Below are positions 1 through 8,644 of a stretch of 64,000 nucleotides of DNA, piece after piece. Position 1 is the stretch's first letter. Each line of letters opens with the position of its first letter. The position numbers and the translations under genes were made by a program. Under the pieces are notes generated by a model. It was not told the DNA's origin. It saw only the letters and a program-made list of their open reading frames with translations, and made no database searches. The DNA comes from Spirochaetaceae bacterium (GTDB lineage Bacteria > Spirochaetota > Spirochaetia > Treponematales > Treponemataceae), in the NCBI GenBank assembly GCA_017622235.1, contig JAGARN010000005.1, positions 124,001 through 188,000 on the forward strand. The letters are read 5' to 3'.

Positions 1-294
1 AAAAAAGAAACTCTTTCTTTGGGAAAGATAACCTTGTAAATCTTGAGGTTGTACTGGGGCTTGAGTTGAAACAACAGGTTGCCTTTGACGAGAAAGAGTA
101 AGAACATTTTTAATTTCTTTGTTTTCTAAAGCAGTAAGTACTTTTTCTTCTGGAATTGAACAATCTGCATATAATACTACGTAACCCTTCCACATAGAAG
201 TTGAAGGTATTAAAGAAAAAAACACAAGTAAAAACAATGAAATAAGCGTAATGAGAATTGATAAAATAACAGAAAAACGCTTTGTAAAATACAT
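1..294 (-). CDS. Membrane-anchored protein of unknown function (3' end outside window)
   Basis: The reading frame is open from an ATG at 294 to the window edge, giving 98 codons with no stop, so the C-terminal part is missing. The N-terminus is basic (MYFTKRF) and is followed by one strongly hydrophobic stretch at about residues 8-28, a signal anchor or signal peptide without an obvious lipobox. After it the chain is polar, with a Gln/Pro-rich stretch around residues 65-85 (VSTQAPVQPQDLQ). It starts 9 nt after the stop of the DUF212 gene and lacks a clear Shine-Dalgarno, so it is probably translated by coupling as the last visible member of the operon. I do not recognise the family. Confidence 0.6.
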   Translation of the reverse strand, partial: MYFTKRFSVILSILITLISLFLLVFFSLIPSTSMWKGYVVLYADCSIPEEKVLTALENKEIKNVLTLSRQRQPVVSTQAPVQPQDLQGYLSQRKSFFF

Positions 295-303
295 AAATAA
301 ACG

Positions 304-783
304 CTATAACACCGCAAAAGCTATGCCAATTACAATTCCAAGAAAACAACCTACAAAGACTTCGGCGGGCTTATGTCCTTGTACTTCTTTTATGGGCTTA
401 AATTTCAATATATCCTGATTGTCTAAAGTTGTACCGATTTCGTTTAATACTCTTGCCTGAATTCCACTAGCCCGCCTTACACCCAAAGCATCACGAATAG
501 TAACCATTGCGAAACAAAAAGAAAGTATAAAAATATCAGAGCTAACACCAGACCTAAATCCAATAGAAGAACATAATGTACAAACCAAAGCAGAATGACT
601 AGAAGGCATTCCACCTGTTCGCCAAATTAAAAGTTCAAATAATTCCCTTAAACTTGAAATTTTTCCAGCAGCCAGTTTTATTAAGGTTTTAATAAATTGA
701 GCAGCAAACCAACTAGAAATACAAGCGAGAAAAATAGGATTTGTAAAAAGTAAACGTATCTGGTTGAATGTTGTTGACCACAT
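304..783 (-). CDS. Divergent PAP2 / DUF212 family membrane protein
   Basis: This 159-residue protein has the size and pattern of the DUF212 family (acid phosphatase / vanadium-dependent haloperoxidase-related). It shows a hydrophobic N-terminal segment, the GGMPSSHSA motif at about residues 57-65, which resembles the PAP2 phosphatase SxxH core, a second membrane segment, a conserved RRASG(I)QA region, and a final C-terminal membrane helix. The motif suggests phosphate-ester chemistry at a membrane lipid, but the substrate is not known for the family and that role is inference. A TAGACA/TAAAAT pair with a 16-nt spacer ends 9 nt before the ATG, so it may have its own promoter in addition to read-through from the operon upstream. 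Confidence 0.8.
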   Translation of the reverse strand: MWSTTFNQIRLLFTNPIFLACISSWFAAQFIKTLIKLAAGKISSLRELFELLIWRTGGMPSSHSALVCTLCSSIGFRSGVSSDIFILSFCFAMVTIRDALGVRRASGIQARVLNEIGTTLDNQDILKFKPIKEVQGHKPAEVFVGCFLGIVIGIAFAVL

Positions 784-859
784 ATCATTTCTATTTTACT
801 AGTATGAAAACTTTTGTCTAGTGATTTTTATAAAGTTGCAAACTTTTATTTTGGAAAAA

Positions 860-1213
860 TTACAATTCAAGAGCAGCGGTTTCTGCCTTGCTACGAGTGG
901 AATATACTTTAACAGATGTTTCAGGTAACCAACCCTTTTCAAACAAATACCAAATAACTTGTTTTTTATTCTCTAAAATGATGTTTTTTCCGACTACTTG
1001 TAAAATATCCCCACTACGACCATGTGTTTGAGTATTAGCTGTTAAACTAGGGTTATCACGAAACATTGCATATGGTTCTATTACCACAGCCCATTGCAAT
1101 CCAAGTGCTAAATCTGGAGTTGGTTCTAACTGAATTGTCTTATTTTTTTCAAAACAACTTGTTATTACAAATACTAGTAAAAAAATACAAGTTATAAATA
1201 TTTTATTTTTCAT
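860..1213 (-). CDS. SH3-like domain lipoprotein
   Basis: I take the ATG at 1213 as the start (117 residues). It is preceded by GGAG and begins a lipoprotein signal (MKNKIFITCIFLL...ITSC, Cys at about residue 20); the longer upstream frame has no such signals. The mature part is short and beta-rich. The pattern 'AVVIEPYAMFRDNP...THGRSGDILQVVGK...WYLFEKGWLPETSVKVY' resembles bacterial SH3 domains (trade-off of a basic loop, G-D-I-L strand, and final G-W-L/V strand), usually peptidoglycan- or protein-binding. The start lies 11 bp inside the end of the Nudix gene, so the two are translationally coupled. The exact role is unknown. Confidence 0.7.
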   Translation of the reverse strand: MKNKIFITCIFLLVFVITSCFEKNKTIQLEPTPDLALGLQWAVVIEPYAMFRDNPSLTANTQTHGRSGDILQVVGKNIILENKKQVIWYLFEKGWLPETSVKVYSTRSKAETAALEL

Positions 1214-1613
1214 TATGTTGCTCCAAAAAGAATTTTTCAATTTGCGGAAGAATTTTTTTATCTGAATCAACAAGATTTAATTTATTAATTTCATCTATCG
1301 TAAACCAATCAATTTGAGTATGTTCATTAAGAATCCAGTTAGGATTTTCTTCTTTAAAAAAAATCTGATATGCGAATAGTTTAAAATCTTTTCCTTTGTG
1401 GTTAAAACTAGAATTAGCGATATAGGTTCCAACTTGAACATCTACAGAAAATTCCTCTTGAAATTCACGAATAATAGCTTGTTGGTGAGTTTCATTGGCT
1501 TCTACTTTTCCACCTGGGAATTCCCAAAGACCACCTACATCACCACCGGGAAGTCTTTTCCCTAGTAAAATCTTAGAATTACAGATTAATATACAGGCTA
1601 CAGATTCTACCAT
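1203..1613 (-). CDS. mutT: Nudix hydrolase, MutT-like
   Basis: At 136 residues this is the usual size for MutT/NudG-type hydrolases, which remove oxidised or damaged nucleoside triphosphates (for example 8-oxo-dGTP) from the pool. The Nudix box lies at about residues 33-56: the GGKVEANE start, then REFQEEF, which carries the metal-binding glutamates. The usual glycine after the box's last EE-x is serine (EEFSV), a small deviation. The N-terminal VACILI strand and the LPGG...WEFPGGK segment are typical. It follows the 4-TM protein gene by 2 nt and overlaps the SH3-like lipoprotein gene. Substrate specificity cannot be read from the sequence. Confidence 0.82.
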   Translation of the reverse strand: MVESVACILICNSKILLGKRLPGGDVGGLWEFPGGKVEANETHQQAIIREFQEEFSVDVQVGTYIANSSFNHKGKDFKLFAYQIFFKEENPNWILNEHTQIDWFTIDEINKLNLVDSDKKILPQIEKFFLEQHNEK

Positions 1614-1615
1614 AA

Positions 1616-2053
1616 CTACAAAAATAGTACTTTAGGAAAAATAAAATGAAGTACTGCAACAACAATGCAGAACAAACCTATTATTTTTCGACTATCATAA
1701 ATAACTTGAATTAAACCCGTAGGTGTATATTCAACAGTAGAATTCGACATATAATAATCTATTAGAATACAAAATCCACCACACAAACCTGCTAATGCTG
1801 GAAGTAAATCACCAATTATGGGAACATCATTTTGAACAACAGACAAAAGTTTCATTAAACCAATAAGTACAGAAAGGACTCCAAGAACAAGATGTGTGTT
1901 GCGACTATCAAGAAGTCTTTGCAACCCTTGAGTTGTAGAATCTTGAGCAACCTCATCAGCAGAAACAAGCTCTCCAGATTTATTTGTGGAACAAAAAAGT
2001 ATCAAGCCCACAACCAAATTTAACAATACAGATAAAAAATAAAATTGAAGCAT
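1616..2053 (-). CDS. Small multi-pass membrane protein, unknown function
   Basis: The ATG at 2053 is chosen because GGAGG sits 5-9 nt before it; the frame runs another 15 codons upstream without an initiation signal. The 145-residue product has about four hydrophobic segments: one at the N-terminus (FYFLSVLLNLVVGLILF), two in the middle (LVLGVLSVLIGLMKLLSV and IIGDLLPALAGLCGGFCILI), and one at the C-terminus. A polar loop follows the first segment. I do not recognise a family. The tight packing with the lipoproteins around it suggests an envelope role, which is inference only. Confidence 0.65.
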   Translation of the reverse strand: MLQFYFLSVLLNLVVGLILFCSTNKSGELVSADEVAQDSTTQGLQRLLDSRNTHLVLGVLSVLIGLMKLLSVVQNDVPIIGDLLPALAGLCGGFCILIDYYMSNSTVEYTPTGLIQVIYDSRKIIGLFCIVVAVLHFIFPKVLFL

Positions 2054-2081
2054 AATTCCTCCAAAAAAATTAAATGGAAAA

Positions 2082-2633
2082 TCAGTTTTTCGAAACATTA
2101 CAACTTAATGTAATTGTTTTATCTAAAAACGAAACATCCGCCTCTACGTATATTATATCATAATCTGAAAAAGATGTCCTTAAAAAAAGTTCATCGCCAG
2201 TATAAAATTGAACAATATTTTCTGAATTAACAAGTTGCTTATTCTGTGAAAAAACTTTTACTTGGCATGTTACAGGAACAGATTTATCTATTTCAGAAGG
2301 TGCTATCCTTACGCTTGCATAAACGGTTTCAGCAAAAGAAAAAGCTGCTAAATTTACGTCAACATTATTTATAACACCTGAGTTATTCTTATTACCTACC
2401 AAAGAAGTTATCATTATTATGATGATTAAAACGATAATCGTGATTATTAAAAACTTTGAGGTGTTAGTCTTTAATAACCAATAAAACAACCCTTTATTTG
2501 AGTTTATTTCTTCGTAGAAGCGTTTTACTTCTTGGTTGGCATTTTTTAATCGCTCCCCTGCCTTTCCATAATGATATACTAAAACCTCTTCACCGTCTTC
2601 ATATCCGTCTATGGGACTGCCAGTTTTCTTCAC
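2082..2633 (-). CDS. Single-span membrane protein with extracytoplasmic beta domain, unknown function
   Basis: The 183-residue protein has a charged cytoplasmic N-terminal region (about 1-58, with E/K-rich helix), one very hydrophobic span (FLIITIIVLIIIIMITSLV, about 61-79) and a C-terminal domain of about 100 residues that looks beta-rich (VYASVRIAPSEI..., VTCQVKVFS..., YVEADVSF..., TLSCNV). It begins 4 nt after the stop of the lipoprotein gene upstream and is followed by the four-span protein, so it belongs to the same transcript. Two cysteines in the outer domain (in VTCQV and LSCNV) could form a disulfide. No family is recognised. Confidence 0.65.
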   Translation of the reverse strand: MKKTGSPIDGYEDGEEVLVYHYGKAGERLKNANQEVKRFYEEINSNKGLFYWLLKTNTSKFLIITIIVLIIIIMITSLVGNKNNSGVINNVDVNLAAFSFAETVYASVRIAPSEIDKSVPVTCQVKVFSQNKQLVNSENIVQFYTGDELFLRTSFSDYDIIYVEADVSFLDKTITLSCNVSKN

Positions 2634-2637
2634 AAAA

Positions 2638-3870
2638 TTACCCCTGAATTATAACATCAACAAGAGAATCTGTCCGCCAACGATAAACATTAACTTTGTT
2701 ATCTTCAGCAAATAAACCAGAAAGAATTCCTTCCGCTGATAAATCAAAGGTGTGATAAAGATAATCTTCATGATTAATATCAATATGGCGTTTTATTATT
2801 TTATAACCATCTGCTTGAATCATTAAAATTGAATATCCTGTAGAATCACCTACCATAAAGAAAAGCCACCCAGAATTTGTAACCCCAAGAAAATCATAGG
2901 AAACAGGATAGACAAGTTTTGTAAATCCATCCGTAACTACATCTTCGTACGGTGGTATAGTAAGAGGCTGTCCATAAACTCCAGTTTCTACATTCAAAGG
3001 ATAAAGTAATGTTGTAGTATAATCTATACCGGATTGAACATTTGTTGCAGTATCTATTGTAGTTGTATAGTAATCAAGCTTAACGAATAAAGTTCTATCT
3101 GAATAAGACGGAATAATATTTTCTAGAGAAACGAATGTTTCTAAGTCTGTCTGGTCTTGCAAAGGATTTGGTAATGCAGTTATAGAAAAAGGAATTGTGT
3201 AAAGTAAATATCCAGCTTCGTTAAACCAATATACTGTTATTCCAGTGTTAGTTTGACAAACAACAACCAATTCATTATCTTCTGAAACATGAATATTTCT
3301 AATGTATGGAAAAGGTGTACCACCAGGACCTTGTTGGCCAATATAATCAACAAAATTACCATTATTATCAAAACGCAACACTATTTGACTTAATAAAGTT
3401 TTAGTTTCTTCTTCTAGTTCCTGACGCTCTATCGGTAATAAATCCACAACATAAAGATATTTACGTGAATCAGAAGCGACAATTCTAGCTTCGTTGAATT
3501 GATAAGGAATAGCTTTTCGTGTTGAAGTTTGATTTTGCGTAGTTTGATTTTCTGAAGCAAAAGAAGGTTTTGGATTAAAATCAGCATTATAGTATAAACT
3601 AAGAAGGTCTCCGTAAGAATTTAACTCTAAAACCTTTTTTGATTCACCGTTTGAAATGTAGTAAAAACCATCTTTCATTGAAATATCAGTAAGAACCTGC
3701 CCTGGATTAGACAAACTAAAAAGATTTATATTTTCTTCAAAATTACCGTATTCAAGAGAAAACAATAATTCTTTTTCTACTGAAATTGCCACATTGGACT
3801 TATGACAAGAAAAAAACAAAGAGATAAAAGCAACCAAGAGAACACTTGTAAAAAAAGCTAATTTATTCAT
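2638..3870 (-). CDS. Lipoprotein with beta-propeller-like repeats
   Basis: The 410-residue precursor opens with a signal peptide and lipobox SLFFSC (Cys about residue 22). The mature protein contains recurrent short strands of the type 'VLRFDNNGNFVDYIGQQG' and 'NIHVSEDNELVVVC', the kind of repeats found in NHL/six-bladed propeller proteins, so I infer a periplasmic or surface-facing propeller. Several segments (TTTIDTATNVQSGIDYTTT) are Thr-rich. It is the first gene of the 3.9-0 kb operon. It has no Shine-Dalgarno; instead a TTGACA/TATTCT promoter ends 6 nt before the ATG, which predicts a leaderless transcript. The family resembles spirochaete-specific lipoproteins; function unknown. Confidence 0.7.
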   Translation of the reverse strand: MNKLAFFTSVLLVAFISLFFSCHKSNVAISVEKELLFSLEYGNFEENINLFSLSNPGQVLTDISMKDGFYYISNGESKKVLELNSYGDLLSLYYNADFNPKPSFASENQTTQNQTSTRKAIPYQFNEARIVASDSRKYLYVVDLLPIERQELEEETKTLLSQIVLRFDNNGNFVDYIGQQGPGGTPFPYIRNIHVSEDNELVVVCQTNTGITVYWFNEAGYLLYTIPFSITALPNPLQDQTDLETFVSLENIIPSYSDRTLFVKLDYYTTTIDTATNVQSGIDYTTTLLYPLNVETGVYGQPLTIPPYEDVVTDGFTKLVYPVSYDFLGVTNSGWLFFMVGDSTGYSILMIQADGYKIIKRHIDINHEDYLYHTFDLSAEGILSGLFAEDNKVNVYRWRTDSLVDVIIQG

Positions 3871-3905
3871 TGCTACAGAATAAAACGGATGTTTTTTTAT
3901 GTCAA
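3871..3905 (-). promoter_or_regulatory. Sigma70-type promoter of the 3.9-kb envelope operon
   Basis: Reading the minus strand, TTGACA (3905-3900) is followed by a 17-nt spacer and TATTCT (3882-3877), then only 6 nt before the ATG at 3870. The predicted transcription start therefore coincides with the start codon. Confidence 0.75.
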
Positions 3906-3937
3906 CCGTATTAAAACCTATGTCAATCTAGAATTAT

Positions 3938-6823
3938 TTAGCTAATATTACTAGCTTTAACAGAATCAGTTAGCATCTTTTCATAAACATCGCAAGGCAC
4001 AGGTTTAGAATAGAAATAACCTTGAGCATAATAACTGCCAAGTCCTTTAAGAAAATCAACCTGATCAGCAGTTTCAACACCCTCAACAACTACCATCAAA
4101 TTAAGAGTGTCTGCCAAGTCAATCATAGAGTGAAGAATATCTCTACTCTTTTTATCATCACCTTTACCATCAAGGAACTTCAAATCCATTTTGATTATAT
4201 CAATCGAAAGTTCTTTAAGAACATTTAGAGAAGAATAACCACTACCAAAATCGTCCATTGCAATTTTAAACCCAAGAGATTGTAACTCAAGGCTTTTTTC
4301 TTTGATTATATCAGTTGTATCAGAACAAAGGGTTTCTGTTACTTCTATCTCTAAGTCAGAAGTTTCAAGATTATATTTTTTTACAAACTCTAAAAGTTTT
4401 TCGCAAAGTTTATCCCCATAAAAATGAGCTCTTGATACATTTATTGAAATTGGTGGACAAGGTAAGCCTTTTTCTTTTAGGCTTGATAAGAAACGGCAAG
4501 TTTCTTCCCAAACGTAATAATCTAAATTGATTATAAAACCATTTTTTTCAAAAATACCAATAAAGTCTCCCGGTGGAACCATACGATTGTTAGGCTTAAT
4601 CCAACGGACAAGAGCTTCTCCACCAACAATCTTTTCTGTTTTCATATCATATTTAGGTTGTATGTAGATACAAAACTCTTTATTCGTTAAAGCTTTTTCC
4701 ATAGAGTTTTCTATTTCGTGTTCGTGAAGAATTTTCTGTCTATCATCTTCGTTGTAGTAATGAATATAATTTGTACTGGAATTTTTATTATCGTGCAAAG
4801 GCATACTAGCTCTGTCACACATTATATTTATTGGAACATCCTCGTTAATAATGTAAACACCATACTTAACTTTTATTTCGATATTTTTAAGGAATGATTT
4901 AAATAACATAGGGAATTGTATATCTTCAAAATCTTTTTGAGAAATACAAACAAAAAAGTGATCATCTGAAAATCTTGCCAAAAGAAAGTTTTTGTTTTTG
5001 CAAAGTTCCTCAATTTCTCTTGCAACATGACGTAAAAGTTTATCACCTACATTCATTCCGTACAGTTCATTTACAACCTTAAAGTGAACAATATCTATAA
5101 AAACGATACACATCTTTTGGTCAGAATGTTTTATCATCTGGCTAGCTTTTTTAAAGAAGTAAATTTTATTATAAGCTTTTGTTACTTCATCTTCGTTAAT
5201 TTCCTTTCTTAAGGTTTCTAGTTCTTGTTTATTAATCTTTGTCTTTTTAACAAAACGAGAAAAGAATATTCCAAAAACAATAAAGCCCAATACAGTAATT
5301 ATAAACATTATAATTGTATTCTTGTGAACATAAATAGAATCCGAAAAAGTTCGATTATATGGATTCGTCATAAATTCAGTGTTTATAATACTTTGTTTTT
5401 CTACATCAGAAATATAGTGAAGAGTTTTGTTTAGGACATCAATAAGCATTTCATTTTCAGGTGAAGCTACAAAACAAATATTTACAGGTAAACCAGATTC
5501 AAAAAAAGACACATATTCAAGTTTATCCCCATATTCTGGCTTTTGTAGCAAGTACCTAGATGTATTATATTCTTGTATTGTAATAGCTGCTTCCTTATTA
5601 ATTACTGAATCAAGACATTCATTAGCTGTTCCATAATATGTAATATTTGACATTAACTGTTCATCACCAATTAAACCTGGCAAATAAGACATTTTCCTCA
5701 TAATTGCAAAAGAAGGCTTTGGCTTTGCGTTATCTTCCTTTAGACACAAAATTGCATGAGAAGTTTCTATAACTGAAGTAGATTTTAAAAGCGAATTATT
5801 TCTTACAAGAAAATCTATGTTATAATTATACTGTAAAGATAATGCATTACCTAATGACGAATTAAAAACATAATGATTCAATATATCTGATTCAACAAGC
5901 TCCACATCAAACTTTAACCCACTTTTTTCTGAAATCAAATCAAGATATCTTGGATAAACACCAACAAGTTTTCCTTCCTCCTCGTAAGACATGGGGATAT
6001 TATCTTCTAGCAAGTATATTTTAATTGGTTCTGAATTTTTTATGAAATTGATTTGTTCCCTAGTAAATAATGGAACAGAAGATAATACATCATTTCCATA
6101 GTACTTTCTGTACAAGGCAGATTCTTTTTCAGGGTCTTCTAATCTAAGTAATCTTAAAGCCTCTCTAAAAGCTTCCATGAGAACTGTGTTTTGTTTACTT
6201 GTGATACAATAATATGGTACAAAGTCAGACAACCCAATAAGTTTTATTTTATCATCAGCAGAGTTAAATATATTGCCAAGAATTGCAACATCAAGACTTC
6301 CATCTAAAAGTCTTTCCTTTATTTCTGCAACACTATTATAAAATTTTCTTTCAAGTGAAATATTATAATTAGATTCTAAGCGACCAACAGCTTCAATGTA
6401 CGGAATACTATCCAAAAGTCCGATAGAACACCCATCAATCAAATTATAATCGTTATAGAATAAATCACTTTCTGGAGAAGTATACAATCCTATAAGTTCA
6501 TCACCTATGGAAGAAGGTGAAAATAAAAATTTTTTTCGTAATTCTGGGTTGTCATGAACCATAAAGACAAAATCTATCTCGTTACGCTCTAGCATACCAA
6601 GCAGATTTTCCCAAGAATCATTATGAAAAGTGTATTGCCAATTTGTATATTCAGAGATTTCGTTTAGATGCTCTACACAATAACCCGAAAAAAAGCCATG
6701 ATTTTCTTTTATGAATTCCCCAGTTTCAGAATAACCTATTCTAATGGTTTTATATTGAGATACTGGGAAAACTATACCTAAAACAAATAAAAAAATCACT
6801 AAAAGTAAAACGCTCTTTTTCAT
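3938..6823 (-). CDS. Sensory c-di-GMP phosphodiesterase: two periplasmic solute-binding domains, degenerate GGDEF, intact EAL
   Basis: The 961-residue protein has a signal peptide and two tandem periplasmic solute-binding (SBP_bac_3-type) domains at about 25-245 and 258-480. A transmembrane helix (about 500-522) and a GGDEF-type domain (about 540-690) follow, then an EAL domain (about 705-955). The GGDEF site reads RFSDDHF, so diguanylate cyclase activity is probably lost. The EAL domain keeps its expected residues: EALVR at about 736, SINVSR, EVTET, MDDFG, the lysine of IIKMD, and VVEGVE. I infer that an extracellular small molecule bound outside controls hydrolysis of c-di-GMP inside. GAGG precedes the ATG, and a TTTACA-16-TATAAT promoter lies upstream. 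It appears monocistronic. Confidence 0.9.
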   Translation of the reverse strand: MKKSVLLLVIFLFVLGIVFPVSQYKTIRIGYSETGEFIKENHGFFSGYCVEHLNEISEYTNWQYTFHNDSWENLLGMLERNEIDFVFMVHDNPELRKKFLFSPSSIGDELIGLYTSPESDLFYNDYNLIDGCSIGLLDSIPYIEAVGRLESNYNISLERKFYNSVAEIKERLLDGSLDVAILGNIFNSADDKIKLIGLSDFVPYYCITSKQNTVLMEAFREALRLLRLEDPEKESALYRKYYGNDVLSSVPLFTREQINFIKNSEPIKIYLLEDNIPMSYEEEGKLVGVYPRYLDLISEKSGLKFDVELVESDILNHYVFNSSLGNALSLQYNYNIDFLVRNNSLLKSTSVIETSHAILCLKEDNAKPKPSFAIMRKMSYLPGLIGDEQLMSNITYYGTANECLDSVINKEAAITIQEYNTSRYLLQKPEYGDKLEYVSFFESGLPVNICFVASPENEMLIDVLNKTLHYISDVEKQSIINTEFMTNPYNRTFSDSIYVHKNTIIMFIITVLGFIVFGIFFSRFVKKTKINKQELETLRKEINEDEVTKAYNKIYFFKKASQMIKHSDQKMCIVFIDIVHFKVVNELYGMNVGDKLLRHVAREIEELCKNKNFLLARFSDDHFFVCISQKDFEDIQFPMLFKSFLKNIEIKVKYGVYIINEDVPINIMCDRASMPLHDNKNSSTNYIHYYNEDDRQKILHEHEIENSMEKALTNKEFCIYIQPKYDMKTEKIVGGEALVRWIKPNNRMVPPGDFIGIFEKNGFIINLDYYVWEETCRFLSSLKEKGLPCPPISINVSRAHFYGDKLCEKLLEFVKKYNLETSDLEIEVTETLCSDTTDIIKEKSLELQSLGFKIAMDDFGSGYSSLNVLKELSIDIIKMDLKFLDGKGDDKKSRDILHSMIDLADTLNLMVVVEGVETADQVDFLKGLGSYYAQGYFYSKPVPCDVYEKMLTDSVKASNIS

Positions 6824-6851
6824 ACGTCCTCAGTAATTAAGTTATATGTCA

Positions 6852-6879
6852 ATTATATACAAAAAAAATAGTGTGTAAA
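6852..6879 (-). promoter_or_regulatory. Promoter of the EAL-domain gene
   Basis: On the minus strand TTTACA (6879-6874), 16-nt spacer, TATAAT (6857-6852), about 28 nt upstream of the start codon, which has its own GAGGACG ribosome-binding site. In contrast to several neighbours, this gene has a normal leader. Confidence 0.6.
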
Positions 6880-6960
6880 GTACTACTAAAGAAATTTACT
6901 ATACATACCCTGTAAACAAAAGGAATTATCATAAATTCTTAAAATAACGCAAAAAAATGA

Positions 6961-6989
6961 TTGACAGTATTTTATTTTTTTGTTAAACT
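6961..6989 (+). promoter_or_regulatory. Promoter of tRNA-Lys
   Basis: Consensus TTGACA at 6961-6966, a 17-nt spacer and TAAACT at 6984-6989, ending 24 nt before the mature tRNA. Confidence 0.7.
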
Positions 6990-7013
6990 ATCGTCAATTC
7001 ATGTATGAATTGG

Positions 7014-7086
7014 GGGCTACTAGCTCAGTAGGTAGAGCAACGCCCTTTTAAGGCGTGGGTCACTGGTTCGAATCCAGTGTAGCTCA
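7014..7086 (+). tRNA. tRNA-Lys (anticodon TTT)
   Basis: A 73-nt cloverleaf with acceptor GGGCTAC pairing with GTAGCTC (one G-T), D-loop AGCTCAGTAGGTAGAGC, anticodon stem-loop around CTTTTAA giving anticodon TTT, T-arm ACTGGTTCGAATCCAGT and discriminator A. The 3' CCA is not encoded. An intrinsic terminator follows at once, so it is a single-gene unit. Confidence 0.95.
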
Positions 7087-7120
7087 AAAGACTGTTCTTT
7101 AATGGGAACAGTCTTTTTTT
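7087..7120 (+). terminator. Intrinsic terminator after tRNA-Lys
   Basis: AAAGACTGTTC and its complement GGAACAGTCTTT form a stem with a short loop, followed by a run of seven or more T. Confidence 0.85.
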
Positions 7121-7166
7121 ATTTTAAATAATTTAGTTTTAGTATTTATGTACCAATTAAAAAGTA

Positions 7167-7195
7167 TTGCTTATGAATTTTTTTTTTGATATAAT
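7167..7195 (+). promoter_or_regulatory. Promoter of thrC
   Basis: TTGCTT (7167-7172), 17-nt spacer, perfect TATAAT (7190-7195). The predicted leader is about 25 nt and carries a weak AGGT ribosome-binding site before the ATG at 7227. Confidence 0.7.
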
Positions 7196-7226
7196 TAGAT
7201 AAAATTAAATTTGTTAGGTAATCAAT

Positions 7227-8642
7227 ATGATTTACACAGATACAAGAGATTCTTCTGTTAAGGTTGATTTTAGAACAGCCGTAGTAAATGGTATGAATTC
7301 TGTTACAGGCGGTCTTTATATGCCAACAGAGTTTCCCAAATTAAACAAAAGTCTTATTTGCAAAGCTCCAGAACCATCTTTTAGAGAAATTGCATTTGAA
7401 TCAGCAAAACCATTTGTTCAAGATGAAATTCCAGATGCTGACTTGCAGGCAATAATTGCTGATGCCTACCCTTTTATGCCTAAAGTTGTTCCAATAGACC
7501 CAATTTCTTATGTACTTGAATTATTCCATGGACCAACCTGTGCTTTTAAAGATTTTGGTGCAAGATTTATGGCACGTGTTATGTCTTATTTTAATAAAGA
7601 TCAGGATAAACCACTACACATTCTTGTGGCCACTTCTGGAGATACAGGCAGTGCTGTTGGAAGTGCTTTTCATAATGTACCTGGCTTAGACGTAACGATT
7701 TTATATCCTCAAGGAAAGATTAGTCCTTTGCAAGAAAAACAGCTTTCTACCTTTACAGGAAATGTAAGAGCCTTGCGAGTAGATGGTAATTTTGACGATT
7801 GTCAACGGCTAGTAAAAACAGCTTTTACGGATAAGGAACTTAGAAATAGGTTTAGACTATCTTCTGCTAATTCTATAAATATTTCTAGGCTTTTGCCACA
7901 AAGTTTTTATTACACATACGCATCTTTAGTGGTAAAAAATCGTTCTTGGAGAGACAATAAAATTGAAAATCCTTCTGTAATAGTTGTTGTGCCTTCTGGT
8001 AACTTTGGAAACCTTACCTCTGGCTTAATTGCCAAAGAAATGGGTGCTCCTATTACAGGCTTTGTTGCTGCAACCAATTCAAACAGGACAATTCCTGATT
8101 GGATTTTTTCTGGTGAATATAATCCTAGAGCTTCTGTAGCAACTTTGTCTAATGCAATGGATGTTGGTGCCCCAAGTAATTACGAAAGAATAAAAGCTAT
8201 GTACTCTTTAGAAGAAGTTCGTAAGTTATTTGCTTCTTACTGGATAGATGACAAAGGAACTATGGCTGCAATAAAAAGTTGCCATGTAAGAACAGGATAT
8301 ATAATTGATCCACATGGTTCTGTTGCATGGCAAGCATGGGATGATATACGCAGAGGCTCTATGGAAAAACTCTCATCTGGCTTTGAAGGCAACCCAAACG
8401 AACCAGGTCTTACACCAAATCTTCCTGAATGGGCAAATGACGTGGTGAATAAAAACGCTGTAGGAATCTTGTTAGAAACAGCCCACCCTGCAAAGTTTGG
8501 CGACACAGTTGCAAAGGCAACAGGCAGAGAACCATCTTTACCAGACCGGCTAGAAAAAGTAATGATGCTTCCAGACCGCTCAATTCCTATGACATCAAAT
8601 TACGATGACTTACGTGAGTGGTTAATAAGCAATCTGGAATAA
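7227..8642 (+). CDS. thrC: Threonine synthase
   Basis: ThrC converts O-phospho-L-homoserine to L-threonine with pyridoxal phosphate, the last step of threonine synthesis. The 471-residue length fits the longer (E. coli/yeast-like) class. The PLP lysine is K108 in HGPTCAFKDFG; the phosphate-binding loops TSGDTGSAV (about 130) and PSGNFGNL (about 255) are visible, as is the conserved late segment ETAHPAKF. No hom, thrB or asd neighbour is present; upstream is tRNA-Lys with its own terminator and downstream is the convergent dCMP deaminase, separated by only 2 nt. The start is supported by the promoter and AGGT upstream. Confidence 0.95.
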   Translation: MIYTDTRDSSVKVDFRTAVVNGMNSVTGGLYMPTEFPKLNKSLICKAPEPSFREIAFESAKPFVQDEIPDADLQAIIADAYPFMPKVVPIDPISYVLELFHGPTCAFKDFGARFMARVMSYFNKDQDKPLHILVATSGDTGSAVGSAFHNVPGLDVTILYPQGKISPLQEKQLSTFTGNVRALRVDGNFDDCQRLVKTAFTDKELRNRFRLSSANSINISRLLPQSFYYTYASLVVKNRSWRDNKIENPSVIVVVPSGNFGNLTSGLIAKEMGAPITGFVAATNSNRTIPDWIFSGEYNPRASVATLSNAMDVGAPSNYERIKAMYSLEEVRKLFASYWIDDKGTMAAIKSCHVRTGYIIDPHGSVAWQAWDDIRRGSMEKLSSGFEGNPNEPGLTPNLPEWANDVVNKNAVGILLETAHPAKFGDTVAKATGREPSLPDRLEKVMMLPDRSIPMTSNYDDLREWLISNLE

Positions 8643-8644
8643 GG

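Noticed and set aside
110..349. Minus-strand 79-residue ORF overlapping the DUF212 gene end
   Set aside because: It is out of frame with the partial gene at 1-294, which has a signal-anchor start directly after DUF212; the 79-residue chain looks like frame shadow.
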